Positions 1 through 9,125 of a stretch of DNA of 64,000 nt are shown here, one piece after another; position 1 is the first letter of the stretch; each line of letters begins with the position of its first letter. The DNA lies in contig CAJUAO010000006.1 in assembly GCA_910584685.1 (NCBI GenBank), positions 80,402 to 144,401 of the forward strand, given 5' to 3'. Position numbers and translations under genes: made by a program. A model generated the notes under the pieces. It had not been told where the DNA came from. It searched no databases and saw nothing but the letters and a program-made list of their open reading frames with translations. Origin of the DNA: an uncultured Lachnospiraceae bacterium (GTDB lineage Bacteria; Bacillota; Clostridia; Lachnospirales; Lachnospiraceae).

Positions 1-183
1 ACGGAAGAAAAGCCGAAGAAAGAAAAGAAAGAAAAAAAGGAAAAGAATAAAATTTCCAAGAAGGAAGCTGTTGCAAAGGAGGATATTTCAAATAAAAATA
101 CGGAAAGCCAAAAAGAGGAAAATATGTCAGAGCAGGAGCTTGACAATGCAATAGACGACATATTGGGACAGCTTTTTAAATAG
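1..183 (+). CDS. C-terminal end of a Lys/Glu-rich protein (partial)
   Basis: Frame 1 is open from the window edge to TAG at 181-183 and gives the last 60 residues of a protein. The first ~45 residues are almost entirely Lys, Glu and Asn, a low-complexity charged tail. The last ~18 (from MSEQELDNAID to GQLFK) look like a short amphipathic helix. The stop lies 23 bases before the clpC start with no terminator between them, so the two are probably co-transcribed. In many Firmicutes the gene before clpC is mcsB or ctsR, but this tail resembles neither. The function cannot be told from what is visible. Confidence 0.7.
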   Translation, partial: TEEKPKKEKKEKKEKNKISKKEAVAKEDISNKNTESQKEENMSEQELDNAIDDILGQLFK

Positions 184-206
184 ATATTACACAAGGAGGG
201 AAGGAA

Positions 207-2657
207 ATGCAGGAGAGATTTACCAAAAGCGCCAAGGCTGCCATAGAGTATGCTCATCACTGCGCAAGGGATATGGAGCATGGCTTTGTGGGAAGCGAGC
301 ATTTACTGTATGGACTTGCATGCGCCGCAGACAGTGTGGCGTCAGTTGTTTTAAAAAATTTTAAGGTTACGGACGAAAGAATACTTGGCGCCATAGAAAG
401 CTTTTTTACTACAAATCCTGTAGGAGTGGCGGAGCCGGAGGGATTTTCCGTCAGCGCAAAGGGAATTATAGAAAATTCATCAAGAGAGGCTGTCAGGTTT
501 AAATCCTCAAATATAGGCACAGAGCATATACTTATGGCAATTCTTAAGGATATGGATTGTACGGCATACAGAATACTTGCAATGATGGATGTAAACCATC
601 AGAAAATGTACGGGGAGCTTCTGATGGCTATGGGTGAGGAAATATCAGCGGCAAAGGAGGAATTTCAAAATGGAAGGCCGGTAAAAAACAGAGCCGGAAA
701 GGGGCAATATCTGGCCCAGTACAGTAGAAATCTTACGGAGCTTGCCGTATTGGGAAAGCTTGACCCTGTTGTAAAGAGAGATGAGGAGATAAAGAGAGTT
801 ATTCAGATTTTAAGCCGCAGGACAAAAAATAATCCATGTCTTATAGGCGAGCCGGGGGTAGGAAAAACTGCCATAGTGGAGGGACTTGCCATGAAGATAG
901 CAGCCGGGGACGTTCCGGATACGGTGAGGGATTTAGAGGTTCATACCCTTGATTTATCGGGAATGGTGGCAGGCTCAAAATACAGAGGTGAGTTTGAGGA
1001 GCGGATAAAGCGTATAATAAACGAAGTAAAAAATAACGGAAATATACTTCTTTTTATAGATGAAATACACACTATTATAGGCGCGGGAGGCGCAGAGGGC
1101 GCTATTGATGCGGCAAATATACTTAAGCCCTCTCTTGCACGGGGTGAAATACAGATAATTGGAGCAACAACCATATCAGAATACAGGAAGTATTTTGAGA
1201 AGGATGCGGCGCTGGAGAGAAGATTTCAGCCTGTAAATATAGAGGAGCCTGATGAAGCGGCGGCGATAGATATATTAAACGGTTTAAAATCAAAATATGA
1301 GGAGCATCACGGAGTTATTTATACAGACGGGGCAATAAGGGCGGCGGTACAGATGTCTGAAAGATATATAAATGACAGGCATCTGCCGGACAAGGCAATA
1401 GACCTTATTGACGAGGCGGCGTCAAAGGTATCCCTTAACTCTTATCAGGCGCCTTCAGGCATAAGAGAGCTTGAGGAGAAAATAGCAGCCTGTGAAAAAA
1501 TGATAGAAAAATATATTGTCGACGAAATGTATGCAAAGGCAGGTCAGGTAAAGACTCAGATGGAGGAAGCCGAGGAGCAGCTTATGCGGCTTAAGGAAAA
1601 ATGGATGAATTCCAAGAGAAGAAAATCGGCTCAGGTTGATGAGAACGATATAGCCGATGTTGTGTCTATGTGGACAAAAATACCTGTGAAGAAGCTTTCT
1701 GAGTCAGAAAGCAGCAGACTGAAAAAGCTTGAAAAAATTCTCCATGAGAGAGTTGTCGGGCAGCAGGAGGCTGTAAGCGCAGTAGCAAGGGCTGTCAAGA
1801 GAGGCAGGGTAGGGCTTAAGGACCCTAAGAGACCTATAGGCTCATTTCTTTTTCTTGGTCCTACAGGAGTAGGAAAGACGGAACTTTCAAAAGCCTTGGC
1901 AGAGGCTGTGTTTGGTGATGAAAATTCCATGATTAGAGTTGACATGACAGAGTACATGGAAAAGCACAGCGTATCAAAGATGATAGGCTCGCCTCCGGGC
2001 TACGTAGGCTTTGAGGAGGGAGGACAGCTTAGCGAAAAGGTCAGAAGAAACCCGTATTCGGTTATTCTTTTTGACGAGATAGAAAAAGCCCATCCTGACG
2101 TATTTAACATACTTCTCCAGGTCCTTGACGACGGGCATATTACAGATACCCAGGGAAGAAAGGTGGATTTTAAAAATACAATTATCATTATGACCTCAAA
2201 CGCAGGCGCAGAAAGGATAATGGACAATAAAAGGCTTGGCTTTGGAGCGGCGGAAGATGAAAAGGCGGATTATGAGACAATGAAGTCCTCTGTTTTGGAG
2301 GTATTAAAGAAAATGTTCAAGCCTGAGTTTTTAAACAGAATAGACGAGACAATAGTATTCCATTCTCTTACAAGGAAGGACATGGGAGATATTATAACTA
2401 TTATGTTAAAGGAAATTCAGGGCAGGGTTAAGGAGCAGATGGACATAACCTTAAACGTAACCCCTTCAGCAAAAAAGTTTATTGTAGAAAAGCATTATGA
2501 TAAAAAATACGGAGCAAGACCTATAAGAAGGGCTCTCCAAAATATAATAGAGGATAGGCTTGCAGAAGAAATACTGTCAGGGAGCGTAAAGCGGGGAGAC
2601 AGGGTAAACGTTAATGTAAGCGATAAAAAGCTTGTGTTTAAAACGATTGCAGGTTAG
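207..2657 (+). CDS. clpC: ClpC-type AAA+ unfoldase
   Basis: Hexameric ATP-driven protein unfoldase that feeds substrates to the ClpP protease in the cytoplasm. The 816 residues match the usual ClpC length. In order: paired Clp-N repeats (about 1-145), first AAA+ module with Walker A GEPGVGKT (about 214-221) and Walker [10 protein letters not shown], a middle region with a UVR-like helix (about 430-465), second AAA+ module with GPTGVGKT (about 551-558), and the C-terminal D2-small domain. ATG 207 follows the ribosome site AAGGAGGGAAGG. It sits immediately downstream of a partial gene and upstream of radA, a neighbourhood common in Firmicutes. No CtsR operator is visible in the window; the operon promoter probably lies upstream. 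Confidence 0.97.
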   Translation: MQERFTKSAKAAIEYAHHCARDMEHGFVGSEHLLYGLACAADSVASVVLKNFKVTDERILGAIESFFTTNPVGVAEPEGFSVSAKGIIENSSREAVRFKSSNIGTEHILMAILKDMDCTAYRILAMMDVNHQKMYGELLMAMGEEISAAKEEFQNGRPVKNRAGKGQYLAQYSRNLTELAVLGKLDPVVKRDEEIKRVIQILSRRTKNNPCLIGEPGVGKTAIVEGLAMKIAAGDVPDTVRDLEVHTLDLSGMVAGSKYRGEFEERIKRIINEVKNNGNILLFIDEIHTIIGAGGAEGAIDAANILKPSLARGEIQIIGATTISEYRKYFEKDAALERRFQPVNIEEPDEAAAIDILNGLKSKYEEHHGVIYTDGAIRAAVQMSERYINDRHLPDKAIDLIDEAASKVSLNSYQAPSGIRELEEKIAACEKMIEKYIVDEMYAKAGQVKTQMEEAEEQLMRLKEKWMNSKRRKSAQVDENDIADVVSMWTKIPVKKLSESESSRLKKLEKILHERVVGQQEAVSAVARAVKRGRVGLKDPKRPIGSFLFLGPTGVGKTELSKALAEAVFGDENSMIRVDMTEYMEKHSVSKMIGSPPGYVGFEEGGQLSEKVRRNPYSVILFDEIEKAHPDVFNILLQVLDDGHITDTQGRKVDFKNTIIIMTSNAGAERIMDNKRLGFGAAEDEKADYETMKSSVLEVLKKMFKPEFLNRIDETIVFHSLTRKDMGDIITIMLKEIQGRVKEQMDITLNVTPSAKKFIVEKHYDKKYGARPIRRALQNIIEDRLAEEILSGSVKRGDRVNVNVSDKKLVFKTIAG

Positions 2658-2718
2658 TCATGGCAGCTAAGGGCTGATTTATAAAGCCTTGGAATAGATA
2701 AAGCTCAATAAAAATTTG

Positions 2719-2747
2719 TTGGCGAAACGGCGGCTTTATGGTATAAT
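2719..2747 (+). promoter_or_regulatory. Sigma-A-type promoter for the 2850 gene and radA
   Basis: A -35 TTGGCG (2719-2724) is followed after 17 bases by a perfect -10 TATAAT (2742-2747). It lies about 100 bases before the start at 2850, after clpC has ended, so the small gene and radA can be transcribed separately from clpC. Confidence 0.65.
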
Positions 2748-2849
2748 AGTCTCAGCAAAGCTGAGCCATGTAAGTTTGCAAATAAGACATAAAATACTCA
2801 TTTAAAATATAAATTATATTAAAGAAAACACACATAGGAGGATATTGAA

Positions 2850-3263
2850 ATGCCGATTGTAGAAGAACTAATCCGTAAGGAGGCTGACGGGGGAATAAGC
2901 TTTGGAAATTACACCCTTGAAAAGAAATCAAAGGTTTCAGATTTTGAGGTGAACGGTGATTTATATAAGGTAAAGACCTATAAGGAGATTACAAAGCTTG
3001 AAAAGAACGGAATGTTTGTGTATGAATCAGTTCCGGGAACGGCTGTTATGAATTTAAAGGTGACGGAAAATGAAATGAGCTTTACGGCGGAGGGCTTAAG
3101 TGACTCGCAGATTACCGTAGAGCTTGAACCGGAGACAGAGTATACTATATTTATTGACGGAAAGAATGCAGGCAGGATGAAAACAAATCTTGGAGGAAAG
3201 CTTGTCCTTAGTCTTGAGGCAAAGGGCATGAGCAGCTCCGATATAGACATAAAGAAGTGCTAG
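2850..3263 (+). CDS. Small conserved protein of unknown function (often named endosialidase-like)
   Basis: 137 residues, no signal peptide and no membrane segment, mostly predicted beta structure. It begins MPIVEELIRKEADGGISFGNY and ends in a hydrophilic Lys/Cys tail. From memory, very similar proteins are common in Lachnospiraceae and are often labelled endosialidase. Nothing in this sequence supports a sialidase: it is far too short and has no Asp-box or catalytic motifs. ATG 2850 has a good ribosome site (AGGAGG, 2837-2842). The stop overlaps the ribosome-site region of radA, which suggests translation coupling. Confidence 0.75.
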   Translation: MPIVEELIRKEADGGISFGNYTLEKKSKVSDFEVNGDLYKVKTYKEITKLEKNGMFVYESVPGTAVMNLKVTENEMSFTAEGLSDSQITVELEPETEYTIFIDGKNAGRMKTNLGGKLVLSLEAKGMSSSDIDIKKC

Positions 3264-3278
3264 TCCGGAGGAAACAGC

Positions 3279-4637
3279 TTGAAAAAAGGTAAGGAGACCG
3301 CATTCTTTTGTAAGGAATGCGGATATGAAACATCAAAATGGCTGGGACAGTGTCCGGGATGCAAAGAATGGAATACGCTGGTGGAGGAGCCTGTGGTAAA
3401 AAGGGAAAAGGGCAGGATGATACCTGTTGGAGATGTGCCTAAGCCTACGCCCTTAAAAGACATTACTGTAGATGACGAGGAACGCTTATCAACAGGCTTT
3501 TCAGAGCTTGACAGAGTTCTTGGAGGAGGCATTGTCGCAGGCTCCCTCGTACTTATAGGAGGAGACCCGGGCATTGGAAAGTCCACCATACTTTTGCAGA
3601 TGTGCAAAAACCTTTCAGACTGTCAAAAAAATATATTATATATATCAGGAGAGGAGTCCTTGAAGCAGATAAAGCTTAGGGCAGACAGGATAGGAAGCTT
3701 TGGCGGCACCATTCAGCTTTTATGTGAGACAAATCTTGACCATATAGAGGAAAATTTAAGACAGATAAATCCTGATGTAGCAGTTATTGATTCTATCCAG
3801 ACAATATACAGGGAGGATGTGGCCAGCGCTCCGGGCAGCGTAAGTCAGGTAAGAGAATCTACAAGCATACTTATGCAGCTTGCAAAAAATCTTGGAATCT
3901 CCATATTTATAGTAGGACATGTAACAAAGGAAGGCGTAGTGGCAGGACCGAGGGTTTTAGAGCATATGGTTGATACGGTGCTTTATTTTGAGGGAGACAG
4001 ATATGCCTCCTACAGGATTTTAAGAGGAGTAAAAAACCGTTTCGGCTCAACAAATGAAATCGGTGTGTTTGAGATGGCAGATACAGGCTTAAGGCAGGTA
4101 GAAAACCCTTCTGAGTATATGTTAAACGGCAGGCCTGAAAATACGTCAGGCTCTATAGTAACCTGTTCCGTGGAGGGTACAAGACCTATGCTTGTGGAAA
4201 TACAGGCTCTTGCATGTAAGACAAACTTTGGTATGCCAAGACGTACTGCGGCAGGAACAGATTATAACAGGGTAAATCTGCTTATTGCAGTTCTTGAAAA
4301 AAGGCTTGGCATGCACTTTGGCGAGTATGACGTATATATAAATATGGCAGGCGGAATAAGGCTTAATGAGCCTGCCCTTGATTTAGGCATTATAATGGCT
4401 CTTATATCAAGCTACAGGGATTTGCCAATAGATGAAAACATGGTAGCTTTTGGGGAGGTAGGGCTTTCAGGTGAAGTCAGAGCCGTCAATATGGCCCGGA
4501 GAAGGGTAAGCGAGGCAAAGAAATTAGGCTTTAAGGTATGCGTTCTTCCAAAGGTTTCGGCGGACAGCATGAAGGATATAGATGGAATAAAGCTTATAGG
4601 TATAAGCAATATAAGGCAGATAAGCAATTTGTCATAA
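3279..4637 (+). CDS. radA: DNA repair protein RadA (Sms)
   Basis: RecA-like, branch-migrating ATPase used in recombinational repair and transformation. 452 residues with a C4 zinc finger (C11, C14, C25, C28), RecA-type ATPase with Walker A GDPGIGKST (95-103), the RadA-specific KNRFG motif (about 253-257), and a C-terminal Lon-protease-like domain. The start is TTG at 3279, placed 6 bases after GGAGGAAA. Other starts would remove or displace the zinc finger. It lies 15 bases after the preceding stop and is probably in the same transcript. Confidence 0.96.
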   Translation: MKKGKETAFFCKECGYETSKWLGQCPGCKEWNTLVEEPVVKREKGRMIPVGDVPKPTPLKDITVDDEERLSTGFSELDRVLGGGIVAGSLVLIGGDPGIGKSTILLQMCKNLSDCQKNILYISGEESLKQIKLRADRIGSFGGTIQLLCETNLDHIEENLRQINPDVAVIDSIQTIYREDVASAPGSVSQVRESTSILMQLAKNLGISIFIVGHVTKEGVVAGPRVLEHMVDTVLYFEGDRYASYRILRGVKNRFGSTNEIGVFEMADTGLRQVENPSEYMLNGRPENTSGSIVTCSVEGTRPMLVEIQALACKTNFGMPRRTAAGTDYNRVNLLIAVLEKRLGMHFGEYDVYINMAGGIRLNEPALDLGIIMALISSYRDLPIDENMVAFGEVGLSGEVRAVNMARRRVSEAKKLGFKVCVLPKVSADSMKDIDGIKLIGISNIRQISNLS

Positions 4638-4684
4638 AAATTTAATTTAGAAGGTATTAAAATGTAATGGAGGTACATAGGGAT

Positions 4685-5329
4685 ATGGGCAATCAGTTAG
4701 CGGGTAAAATTATGAATATAGTGGAGGATTTGGATGAATCACAGCTTAAGCTTGAAAAAAATGCTTTTGACGTTATTAATTCTTCCGACACTTCATTAAA
4801 TCTTGTTAAGGACGGCATAGGAGCGGTAGAAAGCCTTGTTAAAAAAATTGAGCAGCTTAACGAGTCGGTTAAAGCATCTCAAAAGGCAGTAGAGCAGATG
4901 AAGGAGGTATCAAATGTTATTGCGCAGTTTGCAAACGTTATATCAGGTATTGCAAACAAAACAAATATTCTTTCATTAAACGCTTCAATAGAGGCAGCCA
5001 GAGCGGGAGAACACGGAAGAGGCTTTGCCGTCGTTGCAACAGAGGTTCAAAAGCTTGCCAGCCAGACAAAATCATCTTCTGCGGAGATTACGGAGAAGAT
5101 AAAGGATGTTCAGGAGCATGTGGAAGGCATTACACAGGCTATGGGAGACATATATATGAATTCTGAGGAGCAGAATGCAATGGCATCATCAATAGGAGAG
5201 CTTCTTAAAAAAATGCTGGAGGCAACATTAGTTGCAAATGACGTTTCAAGAAATATGGAAAATGAAATAGCATATCAGAGAGATATAACAGATAAGGCAA
5301 GAATAACATTAAACAGCTGCGAGGAATAA
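4685..5329 (+). CDS. Soluble chemoreceptor-like signalling domain protein
   Basis: A 214-residue protein made almost wholly of a methyl-accepting chemotaxis signalling domain. It is a long helical hairpin with the conserved tip around [20 protein letters not shown] and [15 protein letters not shown] (about 102-136). There is no transmembrane helix, HAMP domain or recognisable sensor domain; only about 50 residues precede the hairpin. The start at 4685 is chosen over the ATG at 4667 because GGAGG (4669-4673) lies 11 bases upstream of it and overlaps the earlier ATG. It is probably cytoplasmic and may attach to a CheA/CheW array or act as an orphan scaffold. No other chemotaxis gene is in the window. 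Confidence 0.85.
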   Translation: MGNQLAGKIMNIVEDLDESQLKLEKNAFDVINSSDTSLNLVKDGIGAVESLVKKIEQLNESVKASQKAVEQMKEVSNVIAQFANVISGIANKTNILSLNASIEAARAGEHGRGFAVVATEVQKLASQTKSSSAEITEKIKDVQEHVEGITQAMGDIYMNSEEQNAMASSIGELLKKMLEATLVANDVSRNMENEIAYQRDITDKARITLNSCEE

Positions 5330-5352
5330 TATGATTGATATATTATAGGCAG

Positions 5353-5374
5353 ATATGACAGGCATATGACAGGC
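5353..5374. repeat. Perfect 11-bp tandem duplication
   Basis: ATATGACAGGC occurs twice back to back (5353-5363 and 5364-5374), upstream of the tRNA-Trp promoter. It could be a slippage product or a binding site; nothing else supports a function. Confidence 0.8.
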
Positions 5375-5390
5375 AGAGATGAAAAAACAG

Positions 5391-5419
5391 TTGACAACAC
5401 CAAGGCCCTATGGTATAAA
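5391..5419 (+). promoter_or_regulatory. Promoter of tRNA-Trp
   Basis: A perfect -35 TTGACA (5391-5396), 17-base spacer and -10 TATAAA (5414-5419). Transcription should begin near 5426, at the start of a short motif (GTCGGCTTTAGACGA) that recurs at 33377. Confidence 0.85.
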
Positions 5420-5451
5420 TATAAAGTCGGCTTTAGACGACACTTTTTAAT

Positions 5452-5522
5452 AGGGGTGTAGTTCATCGGTAGAATAAGAGTCTCCAAAACTCCAGAGGAG
5501 GGTTCGATTCCTTCCACCCCTG
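5452..5522 (+). tRNA. tRNA-Trp (CCA)
   Basis: Seven-base acceptor stem AGGGGTG (5452-5458) pairs with CACCCCT (5515-5521) and is followed by discriminator G. The anticodon loop CTCCAAA carries CCA, and the T-loop is GTTCGATT. The 3' CCA is not encoded. It is a single-gene transcript behind a strong promoter. Confidence 0.95.
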
Positions 5523-5568
5523 CTATAAATCAGACAACTGGACTCATATGTGAGTTCGGTTTCTTTAT

Positions 5569-5655
5569 GCGCGGAGGCGCGTAAGGAAATTAGCAGCTTT
5601 GATGTACGCACCACGCGGCGGGCAGGGTAAGGGGTTATTCCCTGCTCGATTATAT
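5569..5655. repeat. Dispersed intergenic repeat, copy A
   Basis: This stretch resembles 33233-33325 base for base over about 90 positions (about three quarters identical by eye). The best conserved core is CGTAAGGAAAT, then CAGCTTTG and TGTACGCA. Both copies end in a hairpin; here CGGGCAGGG (5619-5627) pairs with CCCTGCTCG (5640-5648). The stem bases differ between copies but pairing is kept, which points to a structured element. Here it lies between tRNA-Trp and the gene at 5672. In reverse translation it gives spurious peptides containing SLRA. Confidence 0.75.
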
Positions 5656-5671
5656 GAAAAGAGGAAAAAAC

Positions 5672-5911
5672 ATGCGAGAGATGGAATTTAAGATGGAAAG
5701 GGAAAATCTTGTCGAGATAGGTCAGGAGGTGGAGGTTACAGAGGGAAAGCTTCCAAGCAGCTATTATTATACTCTTGAGCCGGCGGTAGCCATGTCTGCC
5801 AATTATACCCTTAGAGACAGGCTGAAATCTACAAAAGGTATTGTAAAAAATATACATGAAACAGAAAGAGGCTTCTTTGTTACGGTGGAATTTGACGAGG
5901 AGCCTTTATAA
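5672..5911 (+). CDS. Small hypothetical protein
   Basis: 79 residues, acidic, soluble and mixed alpha/beta. I do not recognise the family. The C-terminal half ([23 protein letters not shown]) reads like a small beta-barrel, such as a translation- or RNA-associated fold; that is only an impression. The start at 5672 is preferred over ATG 5654 because GAGGAAAA lies 7 bases upstream. It follows repeat copy A directly and has no clear promoter of its own. Confidence 0.6.
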   Translation: MREMEFKMERENLVEIGQEVEVTEGKLPSSYYYTLEPAVAMSANYTLRDRLKSTKGIVKNIHETERGFFVTVEFDEEPL

Positions 5912-5924
5912 TTGCCATTTTTTG

Positions 5925-5948
5925 AGATAAGCCAAAAGATAAGCCAAA
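5925..5948. repeat. Perfect 12-bp tandem duplication
   Basis: AGATAAGCCAAA occurs twice in a row, 15 bases upstream of the -35 box of the sugar-kinase promoter. The position would suit an activator or repressor site, but no regulator is encoded nearby. Confidence 0.75.
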
Positions 5949-5962
5949 GAGGCATATTTTTC

Positions 5963-5991
5963 TTGCAAAAGAAAAAAATAAAGGATATAAT
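5963..5991 (+). promoter_or_regulatory. Promoter of the PfkB-type kinase gene
   Basis: A -35 TTGCAA (5963-5968), 17-base spacer and perfect -10 TATAAT (5986-5991), about 66 bases before the TTG start at 6058. Confidence 0.8.
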
Positions 5992-6057
5992 GAGCGATAG
6001 TCAAAATGCAGCTTAAGCGTTATTTGATTTTTGCAAGGAATTTGGAGGTATAGAAAG

Positions 6058-6960
6058 TTGATTTATACGGTAACCTTTAATCCTGCTATTGATTATATAG
6101 TAGGAGTCGATAATTTAAGACACGGAGAGGTAAACAGGTCGGACGAAGAACAGGTGCTGCCGGGAGGAAAGGGAATAAACGTATCTGTTGTCCTTAATAA
6201 TCTGGGAATAAAAAGCACCGCCCTTGGCTTTATTGCAGGCTATACAGGAGATATGATAGAGTCTATGCTTCATAAGTACGGGCTTAATACCGACTTTATA
6301 AAGCTAAAGGAGGGAATGTCCAGAATAAATGTAAAGATAAAGGCCCAGATGGAAACAGAGATAAACGGCGCGGGGCCTCATGTTTCCGAGGACAGTATAG
6401 AGGAGCTTTACAGTAAGCTGAAAGGCCTTAAAAGCGGAGATTTTCTTGTCCTTTCAGGAAGCATACCCCACACTGCAGACAATAAGGCGTATATGGAAAT
6501 AATGGAATTTTTAGACGGAAAAGGGGTAAAGGCAGCGGTAGATGCAACGGGAAAGCTTTTGCTTAATGTGCTGAAATATAAGCCGTTTCTTGTTAAGCCC
6601 AATATACATGAGCTTGGAGAGCTGTTTGAGGTTACTCTGAGAAACAGGAGTGACGTCGAGGTATATGCAAGAAAGCTTAAGGAGCAGGGAGCGGTAAATG
6701 TGCTTGTTTCAATGGCAGGAGACGGGGCGCTTTTAATTGATGAAAATGGAAAGGTTCATGAGCTTGACGCTCCTATGGGAAGGGTAATTAATTCCGTAGG
6801 AGCGGGAGATTCCATGGTGGCGGGATTTATAGCAGGCTATCTGGAAACAGGCTCCTATGAAGATGCCTTAAAAAAAGGAGTAGCGGCGGGAAGCGCGTCT
6901 GCATTTTCAAAAAATCTTGCAACCATGGAACAGGTTGAGGAGCTGCTTAAGGAGCTGTAA
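6058..6960 (+). CDS. PfkB-family kinase, probable 1-phosphofructokinase
   Basis: Ribokinase-fold sugar-phosphate kinase of 300 residues. The N-terminus reads MIYTVTFNPAIDY, typical of the FruK/LacC branch. The substrate motif GGKGINVS is near 37-44 and the anion-hole/catalytic motif GAGD is at 248-251, with Asp251 as general base. It starts at TTG 6058, 9 bases after GGAGG (6044-6048); a longer reading frame has no ribosome site. Members phosphorylate fructose-1-phosphate or tagatose-6-phosphate. There is no fructose PTS or lac/tagatose gene beside it, so the substrate is open, though the GH42 gene downstream makes a galactose-derived sugar phosphate possible. Confidence 0.85.
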   Translation: MIYTVTFNPAIDYIVGVDNLRHGEVNRSDEEQVLPGGKGINVSVVLNNLGIKSTALGFIAGYTGDMIESMLHKYGLNTDFIKLKEGMSRINVKIKAQMETEINGAGPHVSEDSIEELYSKLKGLKSGDFLVLSGSIPHTADNKAYMEIMEFLDGKGVKAAVDATGKLLLNVLKYKPFLVKPNIHELGELFEVTLRNRSDVEVYARKLKEQGAVNVLVSMAGDGALLIDENGKVHELDAPMGRVINSVGAGDSMVAGFIAGYLETGSYEDALKKGVAAGSASAFSKNLATMEQVEELLKEL

Positions 6961-6997
6961 AAACCGCTAAAATACAAAAAGTGTAGGAATAAAACTC

Positions 6998-7026
6998 TTG
7001 AACAAACTCTTCCTCCATTATATACT
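6998..7026 (+). promoter_or_regulatory. Promoter of the GH42-GH30 pair
   Basis: A -35 TTGAAC (6998-7003), 17-base spacer and -10 TATACT (7021-7026), 45 bases before the GTG start of the GH42 gene. Confidence 0.75.
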
Positions 7027-7071
7027 TACTATATGAAAAATTGTGAATCTATCACAGAATGGAGGAATAGC

Positions 7072-9123
7072 GTGAATAAAAATATTTCAAAAAACAAAAT
7101 CGTTACAGACCATTTAATACACGGGGCGGACTATAATCCTGACCAGTGGCTTGACTATCCTGAGGTACTAAACGAGGATGTGCGTCTTATGAAGCTTGCA
7201 GGCGTGAATCAGGCTTCCGTAGCCATATTTGCATGGAAGGCCCTTGAGCCGGAGGAGGGAGTATATAACTTCGGATGGCTTGACGAGCTTTTTGACAGAC
7301 TGGAGGCAAACGGAATAGACGTATATCTGGCTACCCCGTCGGGAGCAAGACCTGCATGGATGGATAAAAACCATCCGGAATGTTTAAGGGTAGAGGGAAA
7401 CAGGGTGAAAAACCTTCACGGCTTAAGGCATAATCACTGCTATACCGCGCCTTACTACAGGGAAAAGGTACGGCAGATGAACACAATGCTGGCAGAGAGA
7501 TACAAGGACAGGAAGGCGTTAAAGCTGTGGCATATATCAAACGAATACGGAGGAGAATGTCACTGTGAGCTTTGTCAGGAGGCCTTCAGAGACTACCTTA
7601 GAAAAAAATATAACAATGACATAAAGCTCCTAAACGACCAGTGGTGGACAAGATTTTGGAGCCATGAGTACGGCAGCTTTGACGAGATAGAGTCGCCAGC
7701 GCCTCACGGAGAAACATGTATACACGGTCTTATTCTTGACTGGAGACGGTTCGTCACACATCAGACAAACGAATTTATGAAAAACGAGATAGAGCCTCTT
7801 AAGAGAATTACGCCGAATATTCCTGTAGCTACAAACATGATGGGAACCTTTCCGGGACTTAACTACTGGAAAATGGCAGAGAGCGTAGATATTATTTCAT
7901 GGGACAATTATCCCGCATGGCATAACGACTGGGAAAGCGAGGCAGATACGGCGGCAAATATAGCGTTTACCCATGATATAAACCGTTCCCTTAAAAAGCA
8001 GCCGTTTCTCCTTATGGAGAGCACTCCAAGCAATGTAAACTGGATGAGCGTAAATAAGCTTAAAAGACCGGGAATGCATGGGCTTTCGTCAATACAGGCA
8101 GTTGCCCACGGAGCAGACAGCGTACAGTATTTCCAGTGGAGAAAGGGACGGGGCTCAAGCGAAAAGCTTCACGGAGCCGTAGTGGACCACTGCGGACATG
8201 AGAATACAAGAGTATTTAAAGAGGTTGCCGCCTTAGGAGCAGATTTAAAGAAACTGGACGGCATTGTCGGCACATGCGTAAGGCCGGAGGTTGCAGTAAT
8301 TTATGACTGGGATAACAGATGGGCAATAGACGAGCTTCAGGGCATGAACAGGGACAGAAACTACGAGGGCACATGTAAAAGCCATTACAAGTCATTTTGG
8401 AAGCTTGGAATACCTGTGGACGTAAATGACGAGGAGCAGGATTTCTCAGGCTATAAGCTTGTTATAGCTCCTATGATGTACATGTCAAAGGCAGGAGTGG
8501 CAGACAGGCTTAAAAGCTTTGTAAACGACGGAGGTACGGTAGTGTTCACCTATGCCACAGGCTGGGTAAACGAAAATGATTTGTGCTATCTTGGAGGCTT
8601 TCCGGGGGACGGTCTTATGGAGCTTACAGGAGTGTGGGCGGAGGAGCTTGACCCGCTGTATCCTTCAGACAGAAACAGCATAACAACAGCAGAGGGAACA
8701 AAATACCAGTGCTATAGCATGTGTGAAATTATTCATCCAAAGTCAGACAATGTAAAGGTGCTGGCTTCATATGATGATGATTTCTATAAAGGAATGGCTG
8801 CCGTTACGGAAAATACCTATGGAAAGGGAAAATGCTACTATATAGCTGCTCGTACGGAAAACCGGTTTATGGATGATTTCTACGGAAAACTTGCAAAAGA
8901 GCTTGACCTTGAAAAGCCAATGATAGAAGCTGTGGCAGACGGTGTGTCCGTGGAGACAAGATACGGCGACGGTGAGGAATATTACTTTATAATGAACTTC
9001 AATAATGAAGAAAAGTCCATAAAGCTCACCTGCACCGGTACGGATGTTATTTCCGGAGAAAAGGTATCGTCTTTAATAGTATTAAAACCGTTTGGCTACA
9101 GAATACTTAAGATAGAGGGGTAG
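7072..9123 (+). CDS. GH42 beta-galactosidase
   Basis: Retaining beta-galactosidase of 683 residues without a signal peptide, so it acts on imported galactosides in the cytoplasm. The TIM barrel carries the acid/base Glu158 in SNEYGGE and nucleophile Glu316 in LMESTPS. A Cys cluster around CHCELC matches the zinc site of the family. A trimerisation domain and a small C-terminal beta domain follow. The chosen start is GTG 7072, 6 bases after GGAGG (7061-7065); an ATG at 7033 has no ribosome site and overlaps the promoter. The GH30 gene follows almost without a gap. Together with that enzyme it suggests galactan or arabinogalactan use. Confidence 0.93.
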   Translation: MNKNISKNKIVTDHLIHGADYNPDQWLDYPEVLNEDVRLMKLAGVNQASVAIFAWKALEPEEGVYNFGWLDELFDRLEANGIDVYLATPSGARPAWMDKNHPECLRVEGNRVKNLHGLRHNHCYTAPYYREKVRQMNTMLAERYKDRKALKLWHISNEYGGECHCELCQEAFRDYLRKKYNNDIKLLNDQWWTRFWSHEYGSFDEIESPAPHGETCIHGLILDWRRFVTHQTNEFMKNEIEPLKRITPNIPVATNMMGTFPGLNYWKMAESVDIISWDNYPAWHNDWESEADTAANIAFTHDINRSLKKQPFLLMESTPSNVNWMSVNKLKRPGMHGLSSIQAVAHGADSVQYFQWRKGRGSSEKLHGAVVDHCGHENTRVFKEVAALGADLKKLDGIVGTCVRPEVAVIYDWDNRWAIDELQGMNRDRNYEGTCKSHYKSFWKLGIPVDVNDEEQDFSGYKLVIAPMMYMSKAGVADRLKSFVNDGGTVVFTYATGWVNENDLCYLGGFPGDGLMELTGVWAEELDPLYPSDRNSITTAEGTKYQCYSMCEIIHPKSDNVKVLASYDDDFYKGMAAVTENTYGKGKCYYIAARTENRFMDDFYGKLAKELDLEKPMIEAVADGVSVETRYGDGEEYYFIMNFNNEEKSIKLTCTGTDVISGEKVSSLIVLKPFGYRILKIEG

Positions 9124-9125
9124 CG

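Noticed and set aside
2850..3263. True endosialidase
   Set aside because: At 137 residues without sialidase motifs the label, common for this family, has no support.
5447..5857. Minus-strand ORF of 136 residues
   Set aside because: It covers tRNA-Trp, repeat copy A and the 5672 gene in antisense and has no ribosome site.
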